A stretch of 64,000 nucleotides of DNA. Origin: Chaetorhynchus papuensis (taxonomy: Eukaryota > Chordata > Aves > Passeriformes > Rhipiduridae). The stretch spans positions 1 to 64,000 of the forward strand of contig VWYX01000858.1 of NCBI GenBank assembly GCA_013396525.1. Reading direction: 5' to 3'. Shown here piece by piece: positions 36,434-48,514 of this stretch (its first letter is position 1; each line of letters opens with the position of its first letter). The notes below the pieces were generated by a model. The model saw only the letters and a list, made by a program, of their open reading frames with translations, did not search any database and had not been told where the DNA came from. The position numbers were made by a program, and so were the translations under genes.

Positions 36434-37737
36434 ATTTTAATAAACAGTAGTAAAACTACTGTAATAACTTTAAGGCCAAACCTGTGCCACAATTTTTCAG
36501 AATTTAGAGATGGAAATTTGTTTTCTTCTTTAGTAACTTTTACAATCCTCTGTGTGTAGTTGTTAAGCTAAAACACGCCTGTATTTAACAGAGCCTGTTT
36601 CACTTCACAAGCCAGTCATAAACTGTGTTATCAAAACCACCTTTTGGTGCCTGGGAGTTTGCCTGGGAGTTGTATCAGAAGGCTTGGCTGGTACAGCTGG
36701 AGTGTCAGATCCAGAAAAGTGCTTTCTTAACATTTTTTCAATCCTTATTTTCAAAGTGGGTAGGTATGAGGAGTTCCACTTTGGGGATAAGCAAACTGAG
36801 AGGGGAAATAAGTTACACCTCAGTGTATGTAAATGTTGTTGCTCAGAATGGAAGCTGGGTCTTGTAGCTCTCTGCAATGCTGGGACCACTGTGTCAATGA
36901 GCCTTCACATATAAATTTATCTGTATTTTTCATATATGCATAAAATAAGTAAAATGCTTCCTCTGAAGATTTGTTTAACCAGACAAAACTATGGGTATGG
37001 AGAAAAAGGATTAACAGTAAAGTGAACAGAAGACTGGGCAAAGCTTCCCATCTTTTACCTTTGCAAATCTAGAGTAGCCTTTGGGATGTTCATTTTGCCC
37101 TGATACAGCATGTGCTCTGCCAGTGATGCAGCAGAGATTTCAGAAACAACTGATTCCTGGAGGAGACGCCTCTGAGGATACCTCTTCACTCTTAGCTGGT
37201 GCTCACATAAAATATCTGAGGGAAATGGCTGCTTGAATGAAACATGGGTGTACAGTTGGGTTAAACTGATCTTTTACTGGCTTATTGAAAGAGCTATGGA
37301 TGGAGAAGACCTGGAGACTTTTTGTAAACTTTTCTTTCTGATGTCTCGTGAACTGTTTTTAAAAGCAGAGCTAGTTAGAATAAACAGTTGATCAGGTACA
37401 TGTGTTTTCTCATTCCTGGTCATTTAAAGAAGAACAAGTTGAAAGCTCTGTAGTGTTCTTTGTACTTTCTTCTGAGTTATTTTGAAGGTTTTTTTCCATT
37501 GTACTTCTATTTTTTTTCCTTTTTTTCCATAATAAAGTTTGAATTTGGAAGAGTGTGCGAATTGGAAGTAGCAGAGTTAGCAGTCCTCTCTTCTGGCTTT
37601 CTAAAATAATGCAAGGCACTGAGTCACTCCTTGCCACTAATAAGTTGCGTCATTTTGCCAGGATCAGAATGTTCCAGTCTCAAAGCAAATAGTTTGAAAA
37701 GTGAAAAACCAGTTGTTACCATATATGTGTGTGCGTT

Positions 37738-37740
<3 letters not shown>
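36434..37740. other. Non-coding sequence, no gene
   Basis: Unique sequence between a pyrimidine tract and the CA microsatellite. There is nothing beyond short frames open on both strands, such as those at 36605-36914. Confidence 0.6.
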
Positions 37741-37782
<42 letters not shown>

Positions 37783-37810
37783 GCACACACACACTTCCTC
37801 TCTCTCTCTC
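37741..37810. repeat. CA microsatellite followed by CT repeat
   Basis: A (CA)n tract at 37741-37794 interrupted by two G for A changes at 37779-37783, a short TTC spacer, then (CT)n at 37798-37810. The CA part can adopt Z-DNA and the CT part can form triplex DNA. Just upstream, TATGTGTGTGCG (37724-37735) can pair imperfectly with the CA tract. It is likely polymorphic. Confidence 0.95.
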
Positions 37811-40800
37811 TGTCTGCTTGTCCAAAGGTGATGATTGATCTTTCTGTGTGTGGGACAGTGAATTAATAATCACCACTTCTTTCCACTTCGTCACAGACTT
37901 CAGTTTCAGCAAGGGAGGAGATAAAAAATACACTCTTACACTCATAGTGTTTTCAAAGGTGAGGTTTATAAGCATAAATGAGGAAAAATGCGTGGATATT
38001 CCATGGGGGAAAAAAGAAAAAAAGGTGGAGAGAATGCTAATCTTGTCAGATTAACTTCTTTTTGTGGTTTTATTTTGCACATTTGATGTATGATTTGTTA
38101 TATCCAGTCGTGAAGCGATTTCTTTCCTAGATGTGAGTGCTGTTGCAACGCTCTAAGGTAAATTCCACAAAAAGCCAGGTGTGTTCCTGCTCCTGGTTGT
38201 CTGCAGATGTTTGCTATGCTGAGCATTTGATATGTTGGTTTCAAAACTTTATGAAACAGGGATGAAAAGCACCATTTTTATGCTGATTGCTTTGTGTCTG
38301 TTTATCTTCATGCTTTGCCACCAAACCTGGTCCATTTGGCCATCAGGATTTCATCAGGCTAAGTCAATTTTAATGTTTTCATGGCTTCACTGTAGAAAAT
38401 TCCCATCAGATGAGAAAAACTGACTAAAGGGGAAAACCACTGGAGTGGTGTGCGTGCAGGGACCCATGGCCAGAGAGGCTCAGGTGCTGGAGAGGCCAGG
38501 AGGGGCTGGGCTAAGGCGGGAGCAAAGCCTTGGAGATTGCCTGGAGGTAGCTCTGGTTTATTCTAAATGATCATGCTAAACCCCTGGCAGGGGACTGTAA
38601 GTGCCAGCACACTGAATCTCTTCAGCAAGGAATCTGAAGGTTCCTGGATCTCATTGCACTAAAGCAGTCAGACCCCAGGACTTCAGTGGCTGGCTGGGAT
38701 GCTGAGATAATTGCTAAAAGCAAATTAAAGACTTTCTGTAAATTTGCTCTTTCAAATAATCTCAACAACTGATGGGTTATGATTATTAATGAATTAGCAG
38801 GAAAGTCTCCAATAGCTGTTATCATTATGATAATGCTGAGAGAGTCTGAATGCTGGAAAATCAATGGAGTGACAGGCTGCAGAGAATATCGATGGTGGCT
38901 TTGGAGGACAGAAGCTGAGCAAGAGGACAGAGGCTGGCATTTGTGAGGTTACTGAAGGCCGTGGGCTGTGGAGATCATTTTAGTCTTTGTGCTGACAAGT
39001 TTTGTAGCTGCTGTTGGTTGTGCTTTCTACTTACGGAGGCTCTTTAAAAAATACCCTAAACCTAAAAAGGCATCTGACTTGTTAGCAGGATCATTGAAGG
39101 GTGTCTAGTGACCTGCTCCTTTAAGAAAAAATGCTGGATTTCAAAGGAAGGTAAGGTGATAATCAGTACAGACATTTAGTACGAAGGGGAAGAGAATCTT
39201 TTTTTTCCCCCCGTAGCATTCCGTAAGATAAAAATAGCAAGCAGTGGGTTTAAAACCCCCTCAGTTTAGAGAGAAACTGACTATATGGTGAAGTGCTATG
39301 GCCACAGAGCATGTGACAGCAGGTAAGAAGTGATGCTTTTATTTTAACATCCTTGCTCTCTTGCCATAGCCTGTATGGTGTTTGTCTAACACTCACACAA
39401 GCTGTCTGCACAAAGCTCATAAGGAACAATCCCCCCGTTTTTTTCCAGCCCAGCATGGACTACCAGCACCTATAAACTGTGCATGGAAAAGTAATTTAAT
39501 GGTACATTTCTTCACTGTGATGTCTTGAACAGCTGAGCTGCCTGGATCAGCAACAATGTGCCATGCTTTTGTGGATCAAGGTAAGAAGTCCAGGGGGAAC
39601 GTGGCCTCTGAGGTGCAGGTCTTGCACAGCTATTGCGGGTCATTAGAGGTCATACATGCCTGATACCTTCTAGCAGAGCATCCTCCTGCCACCACAGGAG
39701 CTAGAAAATATTTTGATGTGTGCCAGCATGACGTGTCTTTGGCATTGATGCTCTATGTAAGTGTCTTATAAAACCCTTTAATGGTAAACAAAGGATTTTG
39801 AGGAGAATAAGTCAGTTTGTCATAGCTAAAGCTGTTGAAGCCCCAAAGACTTGACAGATAGATTCAGGTTAGATATACAGTGTCTATTTTGCATGGTTGT
39901 TTGATCAGGCATGTTTGCCCGCTGCCTTAGCTGGAAAAAATTGGATGGGAAATTTCAAAACAATCACAAAAAGTTTTATAGCAAAAAAATACAGCTCCAC
40001 TCTTTCAGCCAAATATGTTATGAGTTATTGTGACAGCTGCCTGAATGAGCCATGTCATCCCCAAGTTAGAAAAAGAGAGAAAGAAACCTTTATGTTAGAG
40101 TGTATATACCTGTGAATATCAAACTGTGTGTATATGTTGTTTTTACTTGCCTTGTGAGTTTTTGTTTTGTTTGTAGTTTGCTTTGTTTTGTTGTGAGGTT
40201 TTTTTTCCTGGTGCACTTCTCAAGCTTTTCCTAGGCTATTGTCACAAAAAACTTTACTTTAAAATGAAACCAGATATTTCCCCATTGTTACCTTTCAGTA
40301 AACTTTTAGGGGAATATATGAAATACCAAAAGATTTGGGTTAGGTCTGTGGCAGCTCGTCATACTTTAAGTTGTTCCATGCAGAAATAAAAAACCCAAAC
40401 CATGCTTTGCATTATCTAATAAAATAGAACTGTGTGTTAGTTATCTTTAACTATTTAAACTATCTGCAAATAGATACAAATTCTGCATAATTTGTGTGCA
40501 TCGTGGTGTCTAGCTAGTCAGTTTTGGTCTTTATATGGCAGAAAGTATTCAATTTATGGTGACGGATCGTGAAGTATTTATTTTTAGCTGAGTTTCTTCC
40601 AGTCACAAAAATTCCGTTTTTTTGTTCCTCGTATAAATATGTGTTTTGCTGTGTCCTCTAAGACTTTGAGCCCATGAGAGACAAATTTCTCACAGGATAT
40701 AGAAAGGTGAAAGGAACTTATTTCCTACAAGTTATGCGAAAAGATGGACGGGGTAAGAAGAGAGAAAGGGACTCATTTCTGTTCCCTCCGTTTCACAACT

Positions 40801-42830
40801 GAGATGACTTCATCCTGAATTCCACATGGGAACATCCGTGTGGACTGGGGATGTACGTGTGCTGTAGTCATGGAGTCAGGCTTGGGCTTTCCCACTGGCA
40901 CAGGACAAGAGTTTGCAGACAGGTTTCCCTAGGGAAGCCCTCTCACTTAACATCGAGGAGAACTACTTGAGCAGGCTGAAATGTTATGGTGAGAGACAGA
41001 AAGCCAGGTCCTGCTTCTGGAGTAGAACAACACTGGGAAATGGTGAAGTTGTGCAGAATCCCATGTGGCTGTTGCTGAGCTTGCAGGAAGTACTCGCAGT
41101 GTTATCATTACAGTGGATATACACACTTGACCCAAAAATATTTGTTTTCAGAGAGTATCCTTGCAGTGTCTTTGTGGCAAAGTGCAGGAAGTTATTTATT
41201 GTACAGCTGGTTTAAATTGAAACTTTTGTGGATAATGGGACAGCTCTTCATCTCATCCCATCCCCCTCCTAAAATCTTTATGCGAGAGCACATTTTCCAG
41301 GACTCCATTATTGTTTGAACATCAGGATATTGCATAAGCCTCTCTTGGGGAAAATAGAATATACAGAAGCAGAGAATGACCTCTGCCCACCCACAAGGGC
41401 TGCCAAATGCAGCTTCACATATAGTGTCAATAATGAAGAACATCAGAAGGAAAAAAATATGTGGGCATTTGAATGTTTTAATTAGAGAATGTTTTGATAT
41501 TCACATCCAGGTTCTCACGCTGTTTCTGCAATGACTGACTGCAGGGTGTGGGTGTCTCTCCTAACCTCTCTGTTCCTCTCTCCCCTGATGTGGAGCAGAG
41601 CTCTCCTTTTTCCTCATGGTAAAGTGCAATGGGCAGGAGAGAAGAAGATAAGGAAGTGCAACGCAGGGTTTGCGGTTTTGTTTGGTTTTGTTTGGTTTTT
41701 TGAAATTTCTTTGCCTATAGAATTTTAGACGCAGCAGTCATTAAAGAAAAATGTAAATAAACAGGCTAAGGTGTTAGATTGTGCATGTTCTAGAGTTTGC
41801 TTTGGAGAGGTAGCTTTGGTGGCAGTATCGTCTGACAGGCTTCAGCCTAGACAGGGAAAGATTAACGCCTGGTAAATTTACGTAACTGCTACTGAGGATG
41901 AGAATTCCTGGGTCACCCAGTGTTCCTGTCAGATTAATCTGGAGTTTTGAGTGTTGCACAAATTGAGGAAATGCATTTGTGGTTGAAGTCAGTGGCCCAG
42001 CTCATTTCAATGTCAAGACAAGTACCTTAGGGTTTTTCTGAATCCAGGATTCAATTTGTGAAGTATTTTACAGACTGCTTGTGCTTGATTTTCCTTCACT
42101 GTCTGGAAAGCCACCATGTCTGGGCTGAATGAAACAATTCTTGAAGAGCCTGTAGTAGTGCTGAAGTGTGCAGGACAGGAGAGCAGGTTGTGGCTTCTGA
42201 TCTCTGTATGGCCAGACCAGTGGAGAAGGTAAATAAAAATGTTCTTTGCATGTAGACACACATGTGCATTGAATCCCTCGGAGTGGAAATAGCAGTCGGG
42301 GTCAGTTTGCAACATTATCTTATCATAGCTATTGGAGACTGCCAATTGACAAATTGAGGGAAGATTGTCTCTTCTTCTTTTTGAAGGGTATCTCCCCTTA
42401 AGAGAATTCCTGACTGTGAGGCAGAAAGAGGAGTAGCCCTGATGGGTACTATCTGGTACTATAAATCATTTACTTGAGATAAAATTTTGATAAGCATTAT
42501 AGAGAAATGACCTCACTGTTTTATTATTTCAGTTAATGTGAGCTGTCACTCTGTGTTTATTGCCCCTGTAGTTAAAGTTTATGGACGTTCCTCAAAGGGA
42601 TGCCCTTGAATCTGGGACTTAATGACTTCTCCCTCTACTGGAATTACAGCTTCTAATTGAAGCAGCTTGGATTAATTTCACTTTTATGCATGAGTAATCG
42701 TATACAACCTTCGTGTATCAGAACTTGAATCTACAGAACTACAGTGTTAAAAGCCAAGAAACTCTAGGCCAATGACACATTTTTAGAGCTCAGAGAGGAA
42801 ATTGAAAATCGTGGTAATAAATGTTCTGAA
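37811..42830. other. Non-coding sequence, mostly unique
   Basis: No gene. It contains the ATTA cluster at 38700-38840 (listed separately) and G/T-rich simple patches near 40150-40205 and 41674-41701. Two near-identical donor-like strings (GTAAGAAGT) fall at 39324 and 39580. The second could close a 48-nt open segment, but its acceptor is weak. Confidence 0.6.
38700..38840. promoter_or_regulatory. Cluster of ATTA/TAAT cores, candidate enhancer
   Basis: About nine homeodomain-type ATTA/TAAT cores lie in 140 bp, including GATTATTAATGAATTAGC (38780-38797). A 15-bp inverted repeat TTATCATTATGATAA (38819-38833) closes the cluster. The sequence is not a simple repeat. Such clusters are common in developmental enhancers, but AT-rich drift can produce them too. 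Confidence 0.25.
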
Positions 42831-43049
42831 GTTATTAGGAAAAGGGTTTTTTTTCGCACAGAGGGTGGTTGGGCACTGGAACAGGCTCTCCAGGGAAGTG
42901 GCCACAGCCCTAAGCCTGACAGAGCTCAAGAAGCATTTGGAGAACTCTCTCAGGCACATGGTGGGATTCTTGGGGTGTCCTGTGCAGAGCCAGGAGCTGG
43001 AATTCAGTGATCCTTATTGGCCCCTTTCAACTTAGAATATTCTATGACT
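42831..43049 (+). mobile_element. CR1 LINE 3'-end fragment
   Basis: A second 5'-truncated CR1 in sense orientation, clearer than the first. Landmarks in order: TTATTAGGAAAAGGG at the start, GGTGGTTGGGCACTGGAACA near 42864, CTCCAGGGAAGTGG near 42888, CTCTCAGGCACATGGTGGG near 42947, CTTGGGGTGTCCTGTGCAGA near 42970 and a terminal ATTCTATGAC at 43039-43048. Only about 219 bp of the element's 3' end remain, with no coding part. The 77-codon frame over it is incidental. The phrase wording differs from the copy at 1134-1368, so the two belong to different CR1 subfamilies. Confidence 0.95.
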
Positions 43050-43919
43050 TCATATAAATAAAGGCACCTATTAAAAAAAAATTCTTTAGGGTTTGTGAGT
43101 TTCAAGCTCTCTTCCTTCATGTCACAGGTACAACTTGTGGATTTTTGCCTGATTTGCTTTTTTTTCCTCCTCCAAGTGTAAGGGAAGATCTTGATGTAGT
43201 TCTGAGATCTGATGGGTAATTTTGAGAGAGAACCTCAGCTATTGTAAAACTTGTTATAGACCTGCAAGCACTGAAAGTTGGATGAAATAAAAAATGTTCA
43301 GCTTGATCTCAGATTGCATTTCAGAACCAAGAAGATGCAGACCTGAGTTTCATTGGTGATTGTTCAAAGAATAGAGCAGATCTTCATGAGCCTGGTTTGC
43401 AATCATTCCATACAAAATGGAAGATGCCCCATTTCAAATGGCAGCAGGTCAAGAAATGGAGGGTTTTAAATCAAATCACACCCTGCTTCATTCAAACTAC
43501 AAGGTTCTTAAATGTGAGGGAAGCCTAAAAAATCTGAAGTAAATTAAAGGTCTCCCATTACAAAACCACCACAAAAGAAGTGTGAACACTGACATTTGTG
43601 TCCTTAGGCACTGTTTGAATTTTTGAAGGTGTAGAGCCTATGTGTCTGTGAAGGTCACACGAAAGTGCACCAATGCTGTGCTTCTGGACATCACAGAGCA
43701 TTCAGCTGACAAAGTTCCTTTCCCCATCTGCTCTCCTGAGGTTTGCTTGGAATACTGTGGTTCAGGCCTTGCTTGCTTTTATCTTGGATGTTGTTAATAT
43801 TGCCAGTAAAAAAAAATTATAACAGATTCTCCTTATATGTCCGCTGAGGTATTTAGGTTTTGTGCTAAAGACAGGCTCAAAAAATTGCTAATTTCACTTT
43901 CCATATTTCCCTTATTTCC

Positions 43920-43937
43920 TTTTTTTTTTTTTTTTTT
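43920..43937. repeat. Poly-T run (T18)
   Basis: Eighteen consecutive T, the longest homopolymer in the window. Confidence 0.9.
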
Positions 43938-44191
43938 AATTTGGCTGCTTTGATGGCAAGCTTTATGGGGCATGCCGGGTCTTTATCTCTGCCAAGCACG
44001 TGGTGTACACCTTGTACACTAGTGAGAATCATTAACTTGCATATATTGTAAAACAGGTTATCTTCGACACAAATAGGTGAGCAGTCAGAGGGATGGAAAC
44101 ACTGCAGAAGAGTGTGTTAAGTAGGTGGTTGATAATCCCTTTTATCGACATGATTGAGTAAAACACTGGATACTTTGGCCTTAAACCAGAT

Positions 44192-44207
44192 GAGCTCTTA
44201 AGAGCTC
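44192..44207. repeat. 16-bp perfect palindrome
   Basis: GAGCTCTTAAGAGCTC is fully self-complementary with no spacer. The string GAGCTCTTA then recurs, so the patch is at once palindromic and tandem. Confidence 0.9.
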
Positions 44208-45646
44208 TTAACTGTGTTGAAGTGTTGAGCCCAGCAGTAAAAAGTGAAGGCCTGCAGTGATTTCAGTGAGGTTTGTTTGCTTGCTGGCGTTTGAGCACCT
44301 GCTAGCATGGATTTGTGGAATGTGGCCCTTCTTGGGTAGAGCCCATGGAGGGAAATTGCAAGCCCCACCTCAGCTCTTGGCTCTATTTACCTTTCTGACA
44401 TCGGCCTGCCCTCTGTTTTGCATATCCTAAAAGGAGTTCTTGCTTTGTTTTCATGTTTCCACTTGAATGAATCAGTGCTGGAAGTGGTAAAACAGTTTGG
44501 TTGTTGCAGACAGGGGATGCGTTTCTGGTTGTGCTCCTGTGGAATTCCACAAAGGGTGAAGTTGAGCCAGATGTTTTCTAGCATGTCGTTCTGGTAAGTC
44601 AGGGGATCTGCCCATGTGCTCAATTTGTACCAAAGTTACTCATTCCCAGAGGCTTTCTTAAAAGCATTCCTGTAATTTGTGACCTTGTATTTGCCTATAT
44701 TAGCTACCTCAGTTTAAAAACACAAGAGGTTCAACATTCAGATTTTGCCACTTATGCTTCCTTGAAAAATAAATTATTTTGCCATAATGGGCATTGGTTG
44801 GCTTGTTGAAAAAAAAAAACAAATCAAACGACTCAGATTTTCCTGGTGACTTGTCTGTTGGTTTGTTCTAACAGCACATGATTTGTAATACTGTGCATAT
44901 AAACTAAGAAAAATGAAATAGTGGGTTTCTTATTCTAGAAATAATAGGAGTGAGATGTATCCAGAGCTTTGGAAATTTAATGGGAGACAAAGAAACAAAT
45001 ACAGTAGGCTACAGTGAAAAACCTCCTTCCTGTTTTTATAATTTTATTATTTGTTTAGTAATGGAAATATGATGTGGGTAAGTTTCCCAGAAAATCTCCA
45101 ATTTCCTTCAAGACTTTCTGTGAGGTAACTCAGAGACTTGTCAAAATCTGACCTATTTTCACTCTGCTGTTTACATGTAGTCCTAAGCTGCTTCTCGGGA
45201 AAAGAAGTTGTTTGGCTTTGAAACCTGATGAATTGAAAAAAAAATAAAATAGTGAAATTGGTCTTGCTAAACTTCATTGCTTGAGTAAAGTAAACCTGTC
45301 ACGAACAGCGTGATGTCTGCTTTGGTTTTGTGTGTATATAAACCAGATATAAGAAACAACTAAACTTCATTACCTCTTTTTCAATAAAGGCCTCTAGCCA
45401 ACCATAGAATTTAATGATGTAAAAGAAGGAAAAATTACTTAGTGTGGGGTAGTTCTTCATGGCTTGGCGGCAGTAATTAGTAATATGGGGGGGAAAGTAC
45501 AAAGTGTCCTGACTCTAAAGCTGCAGTTTTGTAAGAGAAGACAGAGAGACTCAGTGAAAAAGGGGAGACAGGACTAAAACACTTAGTGAACAATTGGCGA
45601 TTTATCCAAGTCCTCTCCTCAGTAACCATTTGGTATTTTTCCACAG

Positions 45647-45803
45647 CCATGAGTTGGCACTCCTAGGTCTGAGTGTCCCAAACATTTTCCAACATGCCGA
45701 ACACAACGCGTGGCTGGGTGCAGAGCTGGCAGCCTCCAGCTGGGATTCTGCCGGCACACGAAGCACACAATAGTTTCCACTCAAAAATGCAGGCAAATCA
45801 AAG
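45647..45803 (+). other. Splice-bounded GC-richer segment (weak exon candidate)
   Basis: A good acceptor (TGGTATTTTTCCACAG, ending 45646) and a donor AAAG|GTGAGA bracket 157 nt that are richer in G, C and CpG than the surroundings. One plus frame is open for 41 codons (HELALLGLSV at the start) before a TAG near the 3' end, and the minus strand is open for 64 codons. It could be an exon of a non-coding transcript, the end of a coding sequence, or a conserved regulatory patch with chance splice signals. Confidence 0.18.
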
Positions 45804-45990
45804 GTGAGAAAAATTGATGAAGAACAGATTTTGTTGCTGTTGGAAGCTTTTGAAGTTGGGTGTTTAACTCCTTTGGTCAGGTCTGTGTTCCTTCATTTGC
45901 CTGTAGGGAGTTGATGTTGGTTACATTAATGAATTTAGGATTAGAGTTAGCTGCTGTAAAATTGGTCTGGTGTTTATTACAATTAAATAT

Positions 45991-46041
45991 TGGGAAGTCG
46001 GACAAGATGTCCTCCTGAGTTCCCTTCCTGTGATTCTATGA
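45991..46041 (+). mobile_element. Short CR1 3'-terminal remnant
   Basis: The string GGACAAGATGTCCTCCTGAG followed by TTCCCTTCC and TGTGATTCTATGAG matches the last 50 bp of CR1 elements, which read much like 'GGACAAGATGACCTCC...TTCCAACC...ATTCTATGA'. A short deletion removed the segment between TTCC and the tail. It is old and very short. Confidence 0.6.
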
Positions 46042-48453
46042 GCAAATACCTGCTTGCATTTGAAGCTACAGAACCTCTGCAAGCATTAAGACAGTCTGTT
46101 GATGGCTGCTGAAAGGGGTAAACAGGTCTGTTTAGTGGCATTTTCATTATAGTGAAACATTAGAAAGTTGTGTCCCTTCTCTGGTAGTGCCTCTACACTG
46201 TGAGTGTTACTCCTTCGTGGCTGGTTAGTTCTGTTTCAGTAGGATCCCTTCTTTCCAGAGCTTAGACCTACTCACTACTTGTGTCAGCGTTAACCTGCCA
46301 AGAGAACCTGCTTCTCTTGCTAAAAGAGTAATACAGGGGGAATGTGCTGCAGGTGTGTGTCAGAAAACTTCCTTCTAAAAACCATGGCAGCTCCTCATTT
46401 TATTGCAAATCAGAAATCCTCTACAAAGGGTAGTCTGAGGGTGTATCTTCCAGAGCGTGCTGCAAGTGCATGGTGAATACCAAGAAGGAAATGCAAAATG
46501 GAAGCAGACAAGGTTCTGGTTGTTTTGATGACAACTGAAATGGCCATCAAAGGTTTTGTATTTTCCATGACTAAAATATGTACAAGGGCTGTCATATAAA
46601 CATGTGATGTGAGGGAGTCTGTGAGCTACAGCTGTTAGATCCAGAGCCTCAAAAAGGCAGAACTGGTAATTGATTTTGCATGTGGTTTTTTTCTCTCGGA
46701 AGGCAGGGCTGAAATAGCTCCCTTGGCTCCCTGTATGTAGGTTAAATGTGTTTGAGTGGGTCCCTGAGCTCTCCTGTGCTTGCCAGTGATTTTTCAGAAT
46801 GTTATGAAAATGGGAGAGGCAGTTCACTAGGATTTTTACTTGTGTGAATTCAGGCTTAAATGAAGAGGAGGGGTAAGAGAGAGAGGGATCCTTGTTATCA
46901 TGACAGTTACTTCTTACAAATGGATTCCAGTGCTGTCATGTAGTAAATTCAGGGGGCTCTTCCTCTGCTCAGCATTGATGCTGTTTGATGATCAGCAAAT
47001 ACAAGGAGAACATACCAGGAAAAGCATCTGAGACATTACAGCAGAATCTGTGGACACTAGAACTGTCCTGCATCGTGATTTCCTGGGAGTGATGGGTTAT
47101 CCTTTCCTTCCTTCTTGCACTTTATCTAATCTGAATTGAAATAAAATCACGGGTGTGAAATCTGCGTTGTATTCTGCAAACTCTTGAGAGCCATTCCATA
47201 AACTGCCCAGGTGGTGGTTTGATCTGACACCTCTCTTGTCCTGGTGTCTCTGGCTCACATGCCCGTGCCAGTGTGCAGCCACAGGAGAGGAAAGAAAATA
47301 GGTGTTTCTTGAAAAAAAAGCTGGAAAAAAAATCACGGTATTTCTAAGTATCTGGTGAGATTGCTGGAAACAGCTGAACACAATTTTTAAATGGGTTTGA
47401 TAGTCTACTTGTAAACCACAGATTGGAAATACTTTTGCTTCATGTCAGATAACTGGAGATGTGGCAAACTAAATACACAAGACAACAAATTGGCCAAGAC
47501 TGAGATTTGATCATTATAAATTTGATTATTTATTCTTTGTACCACAAGGATGCTAGTCTTCATGTTTGGGTGCTGGTTTTTGTGTCTTTTGGGTTTTTTT
47601 AAAATCTGTTCGTGTAAATAAAAATTCCTGCAGTACATGAAGTATTTCATCTTTTTACTGGACTCATTTCTTCTCTGCCTATAGATATAAATAGAATAAT
47701 GACGTCTTACTCTCTGGGCTTGGTGCATCATTCATACAGTACATCTCCTTTCTAGGTCACAAAGCTTTCCCACATACACTTTTTTATTAAACACTGTGAC
47801 AAAGCTCAAGAACATAGGATTTTTTACATCTGAAAGCAGCGCCACATTGCAGGATGGCAGTGGGGTACAAAATAATGAAAATATATCTTTGATTCAGAGT
47901 TTTACGGTATCCTTATTTCAGTAAAAATATGCTTACTCTTAGGAGTGACTCACAGACCATGGTGAGTTTGAAGGGGCTGCTTAATTTTATTTGTCCTGTG
48001 CTTTTTCCTGGGAAGTTTTATTGAAGGGTGTGGTAGATATTACACAAGACCAATGAGTATATGGTAGACTTGTCTTCAAAGTGAATTTTCATGAGGAAAT
48101 CATGATATTAGCTTTTATTTTATACACTCAGAACACAAATATGCTCGTAGGCCTGCAGTGTAGTTGATGGGATTTTCTGGTTGCTCAGAACGGGATGGCT
48201 GATGGGCACCTAATAGTTGTGTCCTAGTGGGTCTCCTCACTGACCAGAGAAAGAGATCCATGGCTTCTGGCCCTTCCTGTGCACTGGATGCCCCATATCC
48301 AGCAGGAATAGTCAGGTTTCCAGTAGGTTGTTGGCATTTCTCCAAGTGAGAGATTAAATCACTCCAAGGCCTCTTTTTGTGAAGACTTGGTAATGAAGTT
48401 GTTTCAGTAATGCTTTTTTCCTGTATTTCCCATCACCATCTGATTCTTCTTAG
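46042..48453. other. Non-coding sequence, no gene
   Basis: Unique sequence. The 150-codon minus-strand frame at 46375-46827 is the longest frame here, but it has no domain, an irregular composition rich in His, Cys and Phe, and a second minus-strand frame overlapping it. I treat it as chance. Confidence 0.6.
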
Positions 48454-48514
48454 AGCAGGGGGTTGGACTGAATGACCTCTGGAGGTCCCTGCCAATCAAA
48501 ATTATTCTGTGATG
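48454..48514 (+). mobile_element. CR1 3'-terminal fragment
   Basis: About 60 bp of CR1 3' end in sense orientation: GGGGTTGGACTGAATGACCT, GGAGGTCCCTGCC, then ATTATTCTGTGATG. The upstream limit is abrupt, as expected from extreme 5' truncation, and no target duplication is discernible. Confidence 0.85.

Larger units (their letters stand above)
43050..45646. other. Non-coding sequence, no gene
   Basis: AT-rich unique sequence. It holds a T18 run at 43920-43937, a 16-bp perfect palindrome at 44192-44207 and an A11 run at 44809-44819. No exon or transposon was recognised. Confidence 0.6.

Noticed and set aside
46375..46827. 150-codon minus-strand open frame
   Set aside because: No domain, no splice or promoter support, and another frame overlaps it on the same strand.
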